The notes: generated from the letters alone by a model not told the origin. A stretch of DNA of 64,000 nt from Rhodocyclales bacterium (GCA_016214145.1 JACRPA010000002.1:930001-994000); one strand, 5' to 3'; positions 26,274 to 36,290 are shown, counted from the stretch's first letter. Made by a program: numbers and translations.

Positions 26274-28561
26274 TGTCCCTTTGCCTTGTGTTCGACGCGC
26301 GGCACCTCGCCGCCCGTCTCCTCGACGTCGACGTTGCGCGCCTGGGCCTGGTAGAGGCGGTAGTAGGCGCCTTCGCGCGCCATCAGCTCGTCGTGGTTGC
26401 CGACCTCGACGATGCGGCCGCGGTCCATCACCACCAGTCGGTCGGCCTTGCGCAGCGTGGACAGGCGGTGGGCGATGGCGATGGTGGTGCGGCCGCGCAC
26501 CAGGTTGTCGAGCGCCTTCTGGATTTCCTTTTCCGTCTCGGTATCCACCGACGAGGTGGCCTCGTCGAGCATGAGGATGCGCGGATCGATGAGCAGCGCG
26601 CGGGCGATGGAGATGCGCTGGCGCTCGCCGCCGGAGAGCCCCTGGCCGCGCTCGCCGACGAGCGAGTCGTAGCCCTGCGGCAGGCGCAGGATGAATTCGT
26701 GGGCATGCGCGGCGCGGGCGGCGGCGACGATCTCCTGGCGCGTGGCGTCCGGCTTGCCGTAGGCGATGTTGTCGGCGATGGTGCCGAAGAAAAGGAAGGG
26801 CTCCTGCAGCACCAGGCCGATGTTGCGCCGGTAGTCGGCCACCGCCAGTTGGCGGATGTCGGCGCCGTCGAGGCGGATGGCGCCGTCGGTGATGTCATAG
26901 AAGCGGCAGATGAGGTTGACCAGCGTGGTCTTGCCGGAGCCGCTGTGGCCGACCAGGCCGATCATCTCGCCCGGCTCGATCGTGAGGTCGACGCCGCGCA
27001 GCACCGAGCGGTTGCCGTAGCGGAAGGCGACGTCGCGCAACTCGATGCGGCCCTTCACCTCGGGCAGGCGCAGCGGATTGGCCGGTTCGGGCACGCTGGA
27101 GACGTGATCGAGGATGTCGAACAGGCGCTTGGCGCCGGCGGCGGCGCGCTGCGTGGTGGACACGATGCGGCTCATCGAATCCAGCCGCGTGTAGAAGCGC
27201 GTGATGTAGGCGAGGAAGGCGGTCAGCACGCCCACCGTGATCTGGTCCTTCGACACCTGCCAGATGCCGAAGGCCCACACCACCAGCAGGCCGGCCTCGG
27301 TGAGCAGGGTCACCGACGGCGAGAACAGCGACCAGACGCGGTTCACGCGGTCGTTCACCGTCAGGTTGATGGCATTGGCGGCGCGGAAGCGCTGCGTCTC
27401 GCGGCTCTCCTGCGCGAAGGCCTTGACGACGCGCACGCCGGGAATGGTGTCGGCCAGCACGTTAGAGATTTCCGACCAGATGCGGTCGGCCTTCTCGAAA
27501 CCGTTGCGCAGGCGGTCGCGCACCAGCTGGATCATCCAGGCGATGAAGGGCAGCGGCAGCAGCGTCACCAGCGCCAGCCAGGGGCTGATGGAGAACAGGA
27601 TGACGGCGGTCATCGTGATCATCAGCACGTCGGTGGCGAAGTCGAGCACCTGCACCGAGAGGAACTGGCAGATGCGGTCCGATTCGGAGCCGATGCGCGC
27701 CATCAGGTCGCCGGTGCGCTTGCCGCCGTAGTATTCGAGCGAGAGCTGCATGAGGTGCTCGAAGGTGACGGTGCGCAGGTCCGAGCCGATGTGTTCCGCC
27801 ACCAGCGACAGGATGTAGGTGCGCGCCCAGCCCAGGCCCCAGGCCACCAGCGCCGCGCCGAACAGGCCGGCCAGCAGCAGCACGACGACGTCGATGTCGA
27901 TCGGCTTGCCGTTCTGGTAGGGAATCAGCACGTCGTCCATCAGCGGCATGGTCAGGTAGGGCGGCACCATGGCGGCGGCCGTCGACACCAGGGTCAGAGC
28001 GAAGCCCCAGAACAGTTGCCAGCGGTAGGGCCGGGCGAAGCGCCCCAGGCGCAGCAGGGTGCGCGTCGACGGCGGCGCGTGGATCTCGCGGGCGCAGACC
28101 GGGCATTCCTCTTCCCCGTCCAGTTGGGCGCCGCATTTGGGGCAGACATCCTCTTCCGGCCGCTCGACCTGCCGGCCGGTCAGATGGCTTTCCAGTTGCC
28201 GCTCGAAGGCGTCGACCAGGCGCAGCGCGGCCGGGTCGTGGGCGATGGTGTAGCGCCAGCCGCCCAGACGGGCGGTCTCGTCGTGCAATTCCAGGCTGCC
28301 GACGCCGGCATGGTCGTGATGAACCAGTTGCAGGCCCGGCCGGTAGGGCCATTCCTGCCATTCGGTCTGCCCCGGCGAAAGGGCCATCAGGCGCCGGTCG
28401 GTGACGGCCAGCAGGCCGCCGGCGTAGCGCAGTTCGGGGTCCAGATCGACTTCCAGCCCCGCTTCCAGGGTTTCGCCGGCCGCCAGGCGGGCGACCGCCC
28501 CGGCGCGCCACGGCTCGGCCGGGACGGCCGGACCAACTGTCTGAATATTCTCTGAAGTCAT
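26270..28561 (-). CDS. ABC exporter with N-terminal zinc ribbon, cyanophycin-linked
   Basis: The 763-residue half-transporter has an unusual N-terminal domain (about 1-130) and a zinc ribbon with C140-C143 and C153-C156. Six membrane helices follow (about 180-460), then an ATPase domain with GHSGSGKTT, LSGGERQRISIARALL and LMLDEATSSVD. It probably works as a homodimer. The pairing with DUF1854 and two cphA genes points to a role in cyanophycin storage or release of its products. No substrate is known. It is divergent from the cphA genes. Confidence 0.9.
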   Translation of the reverse strand: MTSENIQTVGPAVPAEPWRAGAVARLAAGETLEAGLEVDLDPELRYAGGLLAVTDRRLMALSPGQTEWQEWPYRPGLQLVHHDHAGVGSLELHDETARLGGWRYTIAHDPAALRLVDAFERQLESHLTGRQVERPEEDVCPKCGAQLDGEEECPVCAREIHAPPSTRTLLRLGRFARPYRWQLFWGFALTLVSTAAAMVPPYLTMPLMDDVLIPYQNGKPIDIDVVVLLLAGLFGAALVAWGLGWARTYILSLVAEHIGSDLRTVTFEHLMQLSLEYYGGKRTGDLMARIGSESDRICQFLSVQVLDFATDVLMITMTAVILFSISPWLALVTLLPLPFIAWMIQLVRDRLRNGFEKADRIWSEISNVLADTIPGVRVVKAFAQESRETQRFRAANAINLTVNDRVNRVWSLFSPSVTLLTEAGLLVVWAFGIWQVSKDQITVGVLTAFLAYITRFYTRLDSMSRIVSTTQRAAAGAKRLFDILDHVSSVPEPANPLRLPEVKGRIELRDVAFRYGNRSVLRGVDLTIEPGEMIGLVGHSGSGKTTLVNLICRFYDITDGAIRLDGADIRQLAVADYRRNIGLVLQEPFLFFGTIADNIAYGKPDATRQEIVAAARAAHAHEFILRLPQGYDSLVGERGQGLSGGERQRISIARALLIDPRILMLDEATSSVDTETEKEIQKALDNLVRGRTTIAIAHRLSTLRKADRLVVMDRGRIVEVGNHDELMAREGAYYRLYQAQARNVDVEETGGEVPRVEHKAKGQ

Positions 28562-28783
28562 TGATTTTATAGGCCCGCCGCAGGCTCCCCGGGTTGTTGT
28601 TGCGGCGCAGTATGGATGATTTTCAATAAGTATAACTTTAGTAACGCAGCCGGAGTTCAGGCGGGATACACGCCGGCGGCAAGCTTTTTTATGGATCGGG
28701 TAAACCTAATACAGGGTTTCTCGTTATTTACCCCAAACATGACACACACCCTGCCGGGGCAACCGGCCCAGCGGCGGGGATTT

Positions 28784-30991
28784 ATGAAATACAAAGACAT
28801 CGAATTCCTGCGCCTTACCCCGCTTCGCGGGCCGAACATCTGGACCTACCGCCCCATCATCGAGGCCTGGGTCGACATCGGCGAACTCGAAGATGCGCCG
28901 TCCAACAAGATCCCCGGCCTCTACGAACGTCTCTCCGCCTGGCTGCCCTCCCTGATCGAACACCGCTGCAGCGAAGGCGAGCGCGGCGGCTTCCTGCAGC
29001 GCCTGAAGGAAGGCACCTGGGCCGCCCACATACTCGAACACGTCACCCTCGAACTGCAGAACCTGGCCGGTCAGCGCACCGGCTTCGGCAAGGCGCGCCA
29101 GACCTCGAAACGCGGCATCTACAAGGTGGTGGTCCGTTCGCGCCAGGAGCAGGTGACGCGCGCCTGCCTCGCCACCGCCCGCGACCTCGTCATGGCGGCC
29201 ATCAACGACACGCCCTTCGACGTACCGGGCGCCATCGTGAAACTGCGCGAGACGGCGGATTCTCTCTGCCTCGGCCCCAGCACCACCAGCATCGTCGACG
29301 CCGCCACGGAACGCGGCATCCCCTTCATCCGCCTCAACGACGGCAACCTGGTGCAGCTCGGCTACGGCGCACGCCAGCGCCGCATCTGGACGGCCGAGAC
29401 CGATTCCACCTCCGCCATCGCCGAGAGCATCTCGCGCGACAAGGACCTCACCAAGACCCTGCTCGCCTCCTGCGGCGTGCCGATTCCAGAAGGCCGCATC
29501 GTCACCGGCCCGGAAGACGCCTGGGACGCCGCCGAGGACATCGGCCTGCCGGTGGCGGTCAAGCCGACCGACGCCAACCATGCGCGCGGCGTGTCGCTGG
29601 AACTGACTTCCCGCGAACAGGTCGAGGCCGCCTACCACGTGGCCCTGGCAGAAGGCAGCGAGGTGATGGTCGAGCGCTACATACCCGGCGTCGAGCACCG
29701 CCTGCTGGTGGTGGGCAACCGGCTCGTCGCCGCCACGCGCGGCGAGATCGCCTCGGTCGTCGGCGACGGCAAATCGACCATCGTCGAGCTGATCGAGAGC
29801 CAGATCAATTCCGATCCGCGTTGCGGCGAGGACGAATCCTTTCCCATCGAGCCGGTGTATGTGGAGCGCGAGCCGGCGGTGCAGCTGGAATTGCAGCGAC
29901 AGGGCTTCACCCCCGATTCGATACCGCCGGCCGGCAAGAAGGTCCTCATCATCCGCTACGGCAACATGGCGGACGACGTCACCGACGAAGTGCACCCGGA
30001 AGTGGCCGAGGCCGTCACCCTGGCCGCGCGCGTGGTCGGCCTGGACATCGCCGGCATCGACATCGTCGCCGAGGACATCTCGCGCCCGCTGGCGGAACAG
30101 CGCGGCGCCATCGTCGAGGTGAACGCCGGCCCCGGCCTGCTCATGCACCTGAAGCCGGCCCGCGGCAAGCCGCGCCCGGTCGGCCAGGCCATCGTGGACA
30201 ACCTCTTTCCCGCCGGCGACAAGGGCCGCCTGCCCATTGTCGGCATCGCCGGCACGCGCGGCACCTCCCACATCGCGCGCCTGGTGTCCTGGCTGCTGCA
30301 ACTGACCGGCCGGCATGTCGGCCTCGCCTGCGGCGACGGCCTGTTCCTCGACAAGCGCCAGGTGGAAAAGAAGGACAGCGCCCACTGGGCCGCCGGCCAG
30401 CGCCTGCTCATCAACCGCACGGTAGAGGCCGCCGTGTTCGAGAATGGCGCGGCGATGATCCTCGGCGAAGGCATCGCCTACGACCGCTGCCAGGTCGGCA
30501 TCGTCACCGACGCGGAAGGGTTCGAGACGCTCGGCGAATTCGACATCCACAACGCCGAGCAGCTCTACCACGTGCTGCGCACCCAGGTAGACATCGTGCT
30601 GCCCGAGGGCGCCGCCGTGCTCAATGCCGCCGACCCGCTGGTGGCGCGCATGGCCGATCTGTGCGACGGCGACGTGATCTTCTACGGCCTGACGCCGGAC
30701 CTGCCGGTCATCCAGGCGCACCGCGCCCGCGGCGGCCAGGCGCTGTTCATCCGCGAACACCGCATCATGCTGGCGACCGGCGCCGTCGAGGGCCCCTTCC
30801 TCGAACTGCCCGTGCCCGCCTCCGGCAAGGACGAGACCGATGCCGAGCATGCCGCCTGCCTGCTGGCGGCAGTGGGCGCCGCCGTGGCGCTCGACATCCC
30901 GGTCGACAAGATCCGCGTCGGCATCGAAACCTTCGAGCAGGAGCGCAAGCGCCCGCTCCGCAGCCGCCCGCGCCGGGTGGCCAACCAGTAA
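28784..30991 (+). CDS. cyanophycin synthetase paralogue with degenerate Mur-ligase P-loop
   Basis: The 735-residue protein has an N-terminal CphA domain (FLRLTPLRGPNIWTYRP), an ATP-grasp domain (about 215-480; AVKPTDANHARGVSLEL, EVNAGPGLLMHL) and a Mur-ligase-like domain. There the usual GTNGKTTT is replaced by GTRGTSHIA (about residues 490-498), so this ATP site is probably dead. It is shorter than CphA (about 870 residues). It starts at 28784 with GGGG upstream and precedes an intact cphA by 26 bp. It may add only one of the two amino acids, or act as a structural partner. Confidence 0.85.
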   Translation: MKYKDIEFLRLTPLRGPNIWTYRPIIEAWVDIGELEDAPSNKIPGLYERLSAWLPSLIEHRCSEGERGGFLQRLKEGTWAAHILEHVTLELQNLAGQRTGFGKARQTSKRGIYKVVVRSRQEQVTRACLATARDLVMAAINDTPFDVPGAIVKLRETADSLCLGPSTTSIVDAATERGIPFIRLNDGNLVQLGYGARQRRIWTAETDSTSAIAESISRDKDLTKTLLASCGVPIPEGRIVTGPEDAWDAAEDIGLPVAVKPTDANHARGVSLELTSREQVEAAYHVALAEGSEVMVERYIPGVEHRLLVVGNRLVAATRGEIASVVGDGKSTIVELIESQINSDPRCGEDESFPIEPVYVEREPAVQLELQRQGFTPDSIPPAGKKVLIIRYGNMADDVTDEVHPEVAEAVTLAARVVGLDIAGIDIVAEDISRPLAEQRGAIVEVNAGPGLLMHLKPARGKPRPVGQAIVDNLFPAGDKGRLPIVGIAGTRGTSHIARLVSWLLQLTGRHVGLACGDGLFLDKRQVEKKDSAHWAAGQRLLINRTVEAAVFENGAAMILGEGIAYDRCQVGIVTDAEGFETLGEFDIHNAEQLYHVLRTQVDIVLPEGAAVLNAADPLVARMADLCDGDVIFYGLTPDLPVIQAHRARGGQALFIREHRIMLATGAVEGPFLELPVPASGKDETDAEHAACLLAAVGAAVALDIPVDKIRVGIETFEQERKRPLRSRPRRVANQ

Positions 30992-31017
30992 AAGACAACT
31001 TTCTCAGGATATCCATC

Positions 31018-33657
31018 ATGGAAGTCTCCCGTATTCGAGCCCTGCGCGGTCCCAACCTGTGGAGCCGCCATACCGCCATCGAGGCGGTGGTGCGAACCGA
31101 AGGCGGCGAGTGCGCCATCGGCGCCCTGCCCGGCTTCGAGGAGCGCCTGCGCGCGCGTTTCCCGAACATCGGCCCGATGAAACCGATCGGCCACGAGGGC
31201 GACATCTCGGTCGCCCACGCCCTCGCCTTCGCCGCCCTCGGCCTGCAGGCCCAGGCCGGCTGCCCGGTGACCTTCAGCCGCGTCACGCAAACGACCGAGC
31301 ATTGCATCTTCCAGGTCGTCGTCGAATATTCCGAAGAGGAAGTCGGCCGACTGGCCATGGAACTCGCCGAACGGCTCTGCCACGCCGCTCTCGATGACAC
31401 GCCCTTCGACCTCGCCGACGCACTGGCGCGCCTGCGCGACCTCGACGAGGATGTGCGCCTCGGGCCGAGCACCGGCTCGATCGTGCATGCCGCCGCCGCG
31501 CGCGGCATCCCCTGGCGCCGCCTGACGCAAGGCAGCCTGGTGCAGTTCGGCTGGGGCTCGAAGCAGCGCCGCATCCAGGCCGCCGAGGTCGACCGCACCG
31601 GGGCCATCGCCGAGACCATCGCCCAGGACAAGCAGCTCACCAAGCACCTGCTGGAAGCCGCCGGCGTGCCGGTGCCGCAGGGCCGCCCGGTGGTCGACGC
31701 CGAGGATGCCTGGGCCGCCATGCAGGAGATCGGCAGCGCCGTGGTGGTCAAGCCGCAGGACGGCAACCAGGGCAAGGGCGTCACGGTGAATGTCACGACG
31801 CGCGAACAACTGAACGCCGCCTTCGCCACCGCCGCCGAATACGGCTCGACCGTGATGGTCGAGCGCTTCGTGCCGGGCCACGACTTCCGCCTGCTGGTGG
31901 TCGGCAAGCGCCTCGTCGCGGCGGCGCGCCGCGATCCGCCGCACGTCATCGGCGACGCTGTGCACACCGTGCGCCAGCTGGTCGACGAGGTGAACAACGA
32001 CCCGCGCCGGGGCGACGGCCACGCCACCTCGCTGACGAAAATCCGCTTCGACGACATCGCCCTCGGCCGCCTGGCCCTGCAGGGGCTCGATGCCGAATCG
32101 ATTCCGCCGCAGGGCACGCGCGTCGTCCTGCGCAACAACGCCAACCTGTCCACCGGCGGCACCGCCACCGATGTCACCGACGAGGTCCATCCCGAACTGG
32201 CGGCGCGCGCCGTCGCGGCGGCGCAGATGATCGGCCTCGACATCGCCGGCGTCGACATCGTCTGCGACACCATGCAGAAGACGCTCGAGGAGCAGGGCGG
32301 CGCCGTTGTCGAGGTGAACGCCGCGCCCGGACTGCGCATGCACCTGGCGCCGTCGTTCGGCAAGGGCCGCGCCGTCGGCGAGGCCGTCATATCCGACATG
32401 TACCCGGAAGGCGAGGACGGCCGCATCCCGGTGGTGGCGGTGACCGGCACCAATGGCAAGACCACCACGGTGCGCCTGATCGCCCATCTCCTCTCCGGCA
32501 GCGGCCTCACCACCGGTATGACCTGCACCGACGGCGTCTATGTCAATGATCGCCGCCTCGACACCGGCGACTGCAGCGGCCCGAAGAGCGCCCGCAACGT
32601 GCTGATGCACCCCGACGTCGACGCCGCGGTGTTCGAGACCGCGCGCGGCGGCCTGCTGCGCGAGGGCCTCGCCTTCGACCGCTGCAAGGTGGCGGTCGTC
32701 ACCAACATCGGCGAGGGCGACCACCTCGGCCTGAACTACATCACCACGGTGGAGGACCTCGCCGTGCTCAAGCGCGTCATCGTGCAGAACGTCGCCCCCG
32801 ACGGCATGGCGGTGCTCAACGCCGCCGATCCGATCGTGGCGAAGATGGCGGAGAACTGCCCCGGCGCGGTGACCTTCTTCGCCGCCGACCGCCACCACCC
32901 GGTGATGGCCACGCACAACGCCCAGGGCAAGCGCGTCGTCTATATCGACGGCAACAGCATCGTCTGCGCCGAACTGGGCACCGTCGTCCAGCGCATCCCG
33001 CTCGGCGACGTGCCGCTGACGCGCAAGGGCACCATCAGCTTCCAGGTGGACAACGCCATGGCCTCGGTCGCCGCCGCCTGGGCGCTGAACCTCGACTGGA
33101 GCGCCGTGCGCGCCGCGCTGAAGTCCTTCGCCAGTGACGCCGATACGGCGCCGGGCCGCTTCAACGTCTTCAGCTACCGCGGCGCCACGCTGATCGCCGA
33201 CTACGGCCACAACCCCGACGCCATCCAGGCCCTGGTGCGCGCCGTCGAGGCGATGTCCTCCCAGCGCCGCATGATCGTCATCAGCGGCGCCGGCGACCGG
33301 CGCGACAAGGACATCCGCCGCCAGAGCGAAATCCTCGGCGACGCCTTCGACGAAGTCATCCTCTACCAGGACCAATGCCAGCGCGGCCGCGCCGACGGCG
33401 AAGTGCTGGCCCTGCTGCGCGAGGGCCTCAAGCAGGCCAAGCGCGCCAAGGCGGTCGAGGAGATCCGCGGCGAATTCCTCGCCATCGACACGGCGCTGGC
33501 GCGCATCCAGCCGGGCGAGCTGTGCCTGATCCTCATCGATCAGGTGGAGGAAGCGCTGGCGCACATCGCCGGCCGCCTCGCCGAGGTGTCGATCGACCGT
33601 CCCAAGGCCGCGATGCCGGCTGACGCGCCACCGCAGAAGAAGGCCGCCACCGCCTGA
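31018..33657 (+). CDS. cphA: cyanophycin synthetase
   Basis: The 879-residue enzyme makes the Asp-Arg storage polymer cyanophycin from ATP, aspartate and arginine. It has an N-terminal domain (IRALRGPNLWSRHTAIE), an ATP-grasp module (VVVKPQDGNQGKGVTVNV, EVNAAPGLRMHLAPS) and an intact Mur-ligase module with VAVTGTNGKTTT (residues about 473-484), ARGGLLREGL and DYGHNPDAI. All signatures of two-site catalysis are present. No cyanophycinase gene lies in the window. Confidence 0.94.
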   Translation: MEVSRIRALRGPNLWSRHTAIEAVVRTEGGECAIGALPGFEERLRARFPNIGPMKPIGHEGDISVAHALAFAALGLQAQAGCPVTFSRVTQTTEHCIFQVVVEYSEEEVGRLAMELAERLCHAALDDTPFDLADALARLRDLDEDVRLGPSTGSIVHAAAARGIPWRRLTQGSLVQFGWGSKQRRIQAAEVDRTGAIAETIAQDKQLTKHLLEAAGVPVPQGRPVVDAEDAWAAMQEIGSAVVVKPQDGNQGKGVTVNVTTREQLNAAFATAAEYGSTVMVERFVPGHDFRLLVVGKRLVAAARRDPPHVIGDAVHTVRQLVDEVNNDPRRGDGHATSLTKIRFDDIALGRLALQGLDAESIPPQGTRVVLRNNANLSTGGTATDVTDEVHPELAARAVAAAQMIGLDIAGVDIVCDTMQKTLEEQGGAVVEVNAAPGLRMHLAPSFGKGRAVGEAVISDMYPEGEDGRIPVVAVTGTNGKTTTVRLIAHLLSGSGLTTGMTCTDGVYVNDRRLDTGDCSGPKSARNVLMHPDVDAAVFETARGGLLREGLAFDRCKVAVVTNIGEGDHLGLNYITTVEDLAVLKRVIVQNVAPDGMAVLNAADPIVAKMAENCPGAVTFFAADRHHPVMATHNAQGKRVVYIDGNSIVCAELGTVVQRIPLGDVPLTRKGTISFQVDNAMASVAAAWALNLDWSAVRAALKSFASDADTAPGRFNVFSYRGATLIADYGHNPDAIQALVRAVEAMSSQRRMIVISGAGDRRDKDIRRQSEILGDAFDEVILYQDQCQRGRADGEVLALLREGLKQAKRAKAVEEIRGEFLAIDTALARIQPGELCLILIDQVEEALAHIAGRLAEVSIDRPKAAMPADAPPQKKAATA

Positions 33658-33689
33658 ATCCGCTGATCATCCTGCGGTAAGATGAGGCG

Positions 33690-34520
33690 ATGACCGCACG
33701 CAGACTCATCGCCCTTTTCCTTTTCGGCCTCGCCTCGACCGGCACGCTCGCCGCGCCCGAGCAGCACGAGGGCGTCGTTGTCGGCAAGCCCTCGGCGGTG
33801 CGCAAGCTGGTGCCGGCCGAAGGCCTCGAGCGGCAGGCCACCCAGGAATTCTCCCAACTCAAACAGCAGGCCGCGGCGAAAAAGGCGCTGGCGCCGGACG
33901 ACCATCCGCAGACGCGGCGCCTGCGCCAGATCGCCAACCGCATCATTCCCTACGCAGCCCGCTTCAATCCGCGCGCGCAGCAATGGCAGTGGGAAGTCAT
34001 CCTGATCGGTGCGCCGCCGGTCAACGCCTTCTGCATGCCCGGCGGCAAGATCGCCGTCTTCAGCGGACTGCTGCTCGGCCTGCAACTGACGGACGACGAG
34101 GCGGCGGTGGTCATGGGTCACGAGATCGCCCACGCCCTGCGCGAGCACGCCCGCGAGCGCATCGCCAAGAGCGAGCTGACGCGGCTGGGCGCCAACCTGC
34201 TCGGCGAGTTCGTCGGCCGCGGCAAGTACACGGGCCTGTTCGACATGGGCGGCCAGCTGATGTCCCTCAAGTTCTCGCGCGACGACGAGACGGAGGCCGA
34301 CACCGTCGGGCTGGAACTGGCCGCGCGCGCCGGCTACGATCCGCGCGCCGGCGTGACGCTGTGGAACAAGATGATGGCGGCCAACAAGGGCGCGCCGCCG
34401 CAGTGGCTGTCGACGCACCCTTCCGGCAACAACCGCATCCGCGAAATCGAGAGCCACCTGCCCGAGGTCATGCCGCTCTACGAACGGGCGCGCCTCTCCG
34501 CACAAAGTCAGTCCCGGTAG
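33690..34520 (+). CDS. exported M48-family metalloprotease
   Basis: The 276-residue protein has a signal peptide (LIALFLFGLASTGTLAA) and an M48 protease domain with the zinc motif HEIAHALREH (H in HExxH) and the downstream DDETEADTVGLELAARAGYDP, which holds the third ligand. NAFCMPGGKIAVFSGLL is also typical. It resembles the periplasmic YcaL/LoiP/BepA group without TPR repeats, probably acting in envelope quality control. Its last codons and stop lie within a copy of the dispersed motif. Confidence 0.9.
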   Translation: MTARRLIALFLFGLASTGTLAAPEQHEGVVVGKPSAVRKLVPAEGLERQATQEFSQLKQQAAAKKALAPDDHPQTRRLRQIANRIIPYAARFNPRAQQWQWEVILIGAPPVNAFCMPGGKIAVFSGLLLGLQLTDDEAAVVMGHEIAHALREHARERIAKSELTRLGANLLGEFVGRGKYTGLFDMGGQLMSLKFSRDDETEADTVGLELAARAGYDPRAGVTLWNKMMAANKGAPPQWLSTHPSGNNRIREIESHLPEVMPLYERARLSAQSQSR

Positions 34521-34528
34521 TACGGCGA
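34504..34528 (+). repeat. dispersed 25-bp motif, copy 7
   Basis: AAAGTCAGTC, spacer CCGGTAGT, ACGGCGA: all 17 fixed positions match. The M48 stop codon TAG lies within the spacer. Confidence 0.85.
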
Positions 34529-34531
34529 GGA

Positions 34532-35437
34532 TCAGGCTGCTTCAGCCGCACCCCAGTAGCCGGGGTTGCCGTAAGTATTCTTCAGGTGATCGATGAGCAG
34601 GCGCACGCGCAGCGGCAGGTACTTGCGCTGCGGGAACACCGCGTAGATGCCGGTCGGCGGCGCGGCATGGTCGTCGAGCACCGGCACCAGCGCGCCGCGC
34701 TGCAGATCCTCGCCCACTTCCCACATCGAGCGCCACGCCAGGCCGCGCCCGGCCAGCGCCCATTCGTGCAGCACCGCGCCGTCGTTGCATTCGAGCTGGC
34801 CGGAGACCTTGATGCTGACGATCTCTTCGCCGTCGCGGAACAGCCAGCCGCGCTGCTGGCCGAGCGACAGGCAGTTGTGGATCGAGAGATCCGCCAGCGT
34901 ATGCGGCGTGCCGCGCTTTTCCAGATAGGCCGGGCTGGCCACCACCACGCGCCGGTTCTCCGCCAGCCGGATGCTCACCAGGCTGGAGTCCGACAGCTCG
35001 CCGACGCGGATGGCGCAATCGACGCCCTCGTTCACCAGGTCGACCAGGCGGTCGGTGAGATCCAGGCTCGCCGTCACTTCGGGGTTGGCGTCGAGGAACT
35101 GCATGATGAGCGGCGCGACGTGCCTGCGGCCGAAGCCGGCCGGCGCGGAGATGCGCAGATGGCCGCGCGCCTTCACCCCGCCCAGGCTCACCGAAGCCTC
35201 GGCATCGCCGAGTTCGCGCAGGATGCGCTGGCAGTCCTCCAGGTAGGCGCTGCCCTCGAAAGTGAGCGTCAGCCGCCGCGTCGTGCGCAGCAGCAGCTTG
35301 ACGCCGAGGCGCGCTTCCAGCGCATCCAGCCGCCGGCTCACCACGCCCGGCGCCACTCCCTCGGCCGTCGCCGCAGCGGTCAGGCTGCCGCGGCTGGCCA
35401 CGGAAACGAAGGTTTCGATCTGCTTCAGTCGACTCAT
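34532..35437 (-). CDS. LysR-family transcriptional regulator
   Basis: The 301-residue regulator has the N-terminal winged helix (FVSVASRGSLTAAATAEGVAPGVVSRRLDALEARLG) and a LysR effector domain. It belongs to the subgroup with LLLRTTRRLTLTFEG and GHLRISAPAGFGRRHVAPL. It is divergent from the hyi-HAD-aceB operon across 79 bp, so that operon is the likely target. The start at 35437 is favoured by homology; the frame extends upstream to 35605 into the neighbouring gene. Confidence 0.9.
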   Translation of the reverse strand: MSRLKQIETFVSVASRGSLTAAATAEGVAPGVVSRRLDALEARLGVKLLLRTTRRLTLTFEGSAYLEDCQRILRELGDAEASVSLGGVKARGHLRISAPAGFGRRHVAPLIMQFLDANPEVTASLDLTDRLVDLVNEGVDCAIRVGELSDSSLVSIRLAENRRVVVASPAYLEKRGTPHTLADLSIHNCLSLGQQRGWLFRDGEEIVSIKVSGQLECNDGAVLHEWALAGRGLAWRSMWEVGEDLQRGALVPVLDDHAAPPTGIYAVFPQRKYLPLRVRLLIDHLKNTYGNPGYWGAAEAA

Positions 35438-35516
35438 GTCAGTTTTGCTATTTTTGCAACAATGATTTGATTTTATCTGTATTTTATTAACAAACAAACC
35501 GGGGTATCTTGATTTC

Positions 35517-36290
35517 ATGCCCCGTTTCGCCGCCAATCTGTCGATGCTGTTCACCGAAGCGCCCCTGCTCGAGCGCTTCGAGCGGGCCGCGCGCGCCGGT
35601 TTCACTGCGGTCGAAATCCAGTTCCCCTATGAAACATCGGCTGAAGAACTCCAGCAGGCGCTGTTCCGCAACAAGCTGACGCTGGTGCTGCACAACCTGC
35701 CGGCGGGCGACTGGGCCGCCGGCGAACGCGGCATCGCCTGCCATCCAGACCGCGTCGACGAATTCAGGCAGGGCATCGACACGGCGCTTGCGTATGCCGC
35801 CGCGCTGGGTGTGCAGCAGTTGAACTGCCTGGCGGGCATCCGTCCTTGGCAAGTACCGGCCGACACCGCACGCCATGTTCTGGTGAGCAACCTGCGTTAC
35901 GCCGCCCTGAGACTGGAGGCGCACGGACTGAAGCTGCTGATCGAGCCGGTCAACACGCACGACATCCCCGGCTTCTTCCTCAGCGGCACGCGTCAGGCGC
36001 TCGACCTCATCGCCGAGGTGGGCGCCGACAATCTGTTCCTGCAATACGACGTCTATCACATGCAGCGCATGGAGGGCGATCTCGCCAATACCCTCGCCGC
36101 GAACATGGAAAAAATCGCGCACATCCAGATCGCCGATAACCCGGGCCGCCACGAACCGGGCACGGGCGAGATCAATTTCGATTTCCTCTTCGCCCATCTC
36201 GACCGCATCGGCTACCAGGGATGGGTCGGCTGTGAATACAAACCCGTCACCACCACCGAAGCCGGCCTCGGCTGGAGGAACCTGCCATGA
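35517..36290 (+). CDS. hyi: hydroxypyruvate isomerase family protein
   Basis: The 257-residue TIM-barrel protein has ANLSMLFTEAPLLERFERAARAGF, LNCLAGIRP, LLIEPVNTHDIPGFF and FLQYDVYHMQRMEGD, matching Hyi/OtnI. Hyi interconverts hydroxypyruvate and tartronate semialdehyde in glyoxylate use; OtnI members isomerise other 2-oxo acids. As first gene of an operon ending in malate synthase, a glyoxylate-related role fits. It overlaps the next gene by 4 bp. Confidence 0.88.
   Translation: MPRFAANLSMLFTEAPLLERFERAARAGFTAVEIQFPYETSAEELQQALFRNKLTLVLHNLPAGDWAAGERGIACHPDRVDEFRQGIDTALAYAAALGVQQLNCLAGIRPWQVPADTARHVLVSNLRYAALRLEAHGLKLLIEPVNTHDIPGFFLSGTRQALDLIAEVGADNLFLQYDVYHMQRMEGDLANTLAANMEKIAHIQIADNPGRHEPGTGEINFDFLFAHLDRIGYQGWVGCEYKPVTTTEAGLGWRNLP

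Noticed and set aside
26273-28555. Plus-strand open frame of 760 codons opposite the ABC exporter
   Set aside because: It is an antisense shadow caused by high GC at third positions, with a His/Gln/Ala-rich composition unlike any real protein here. The same applies to the long frames opposite cphA, aceB, clpA and aceA.
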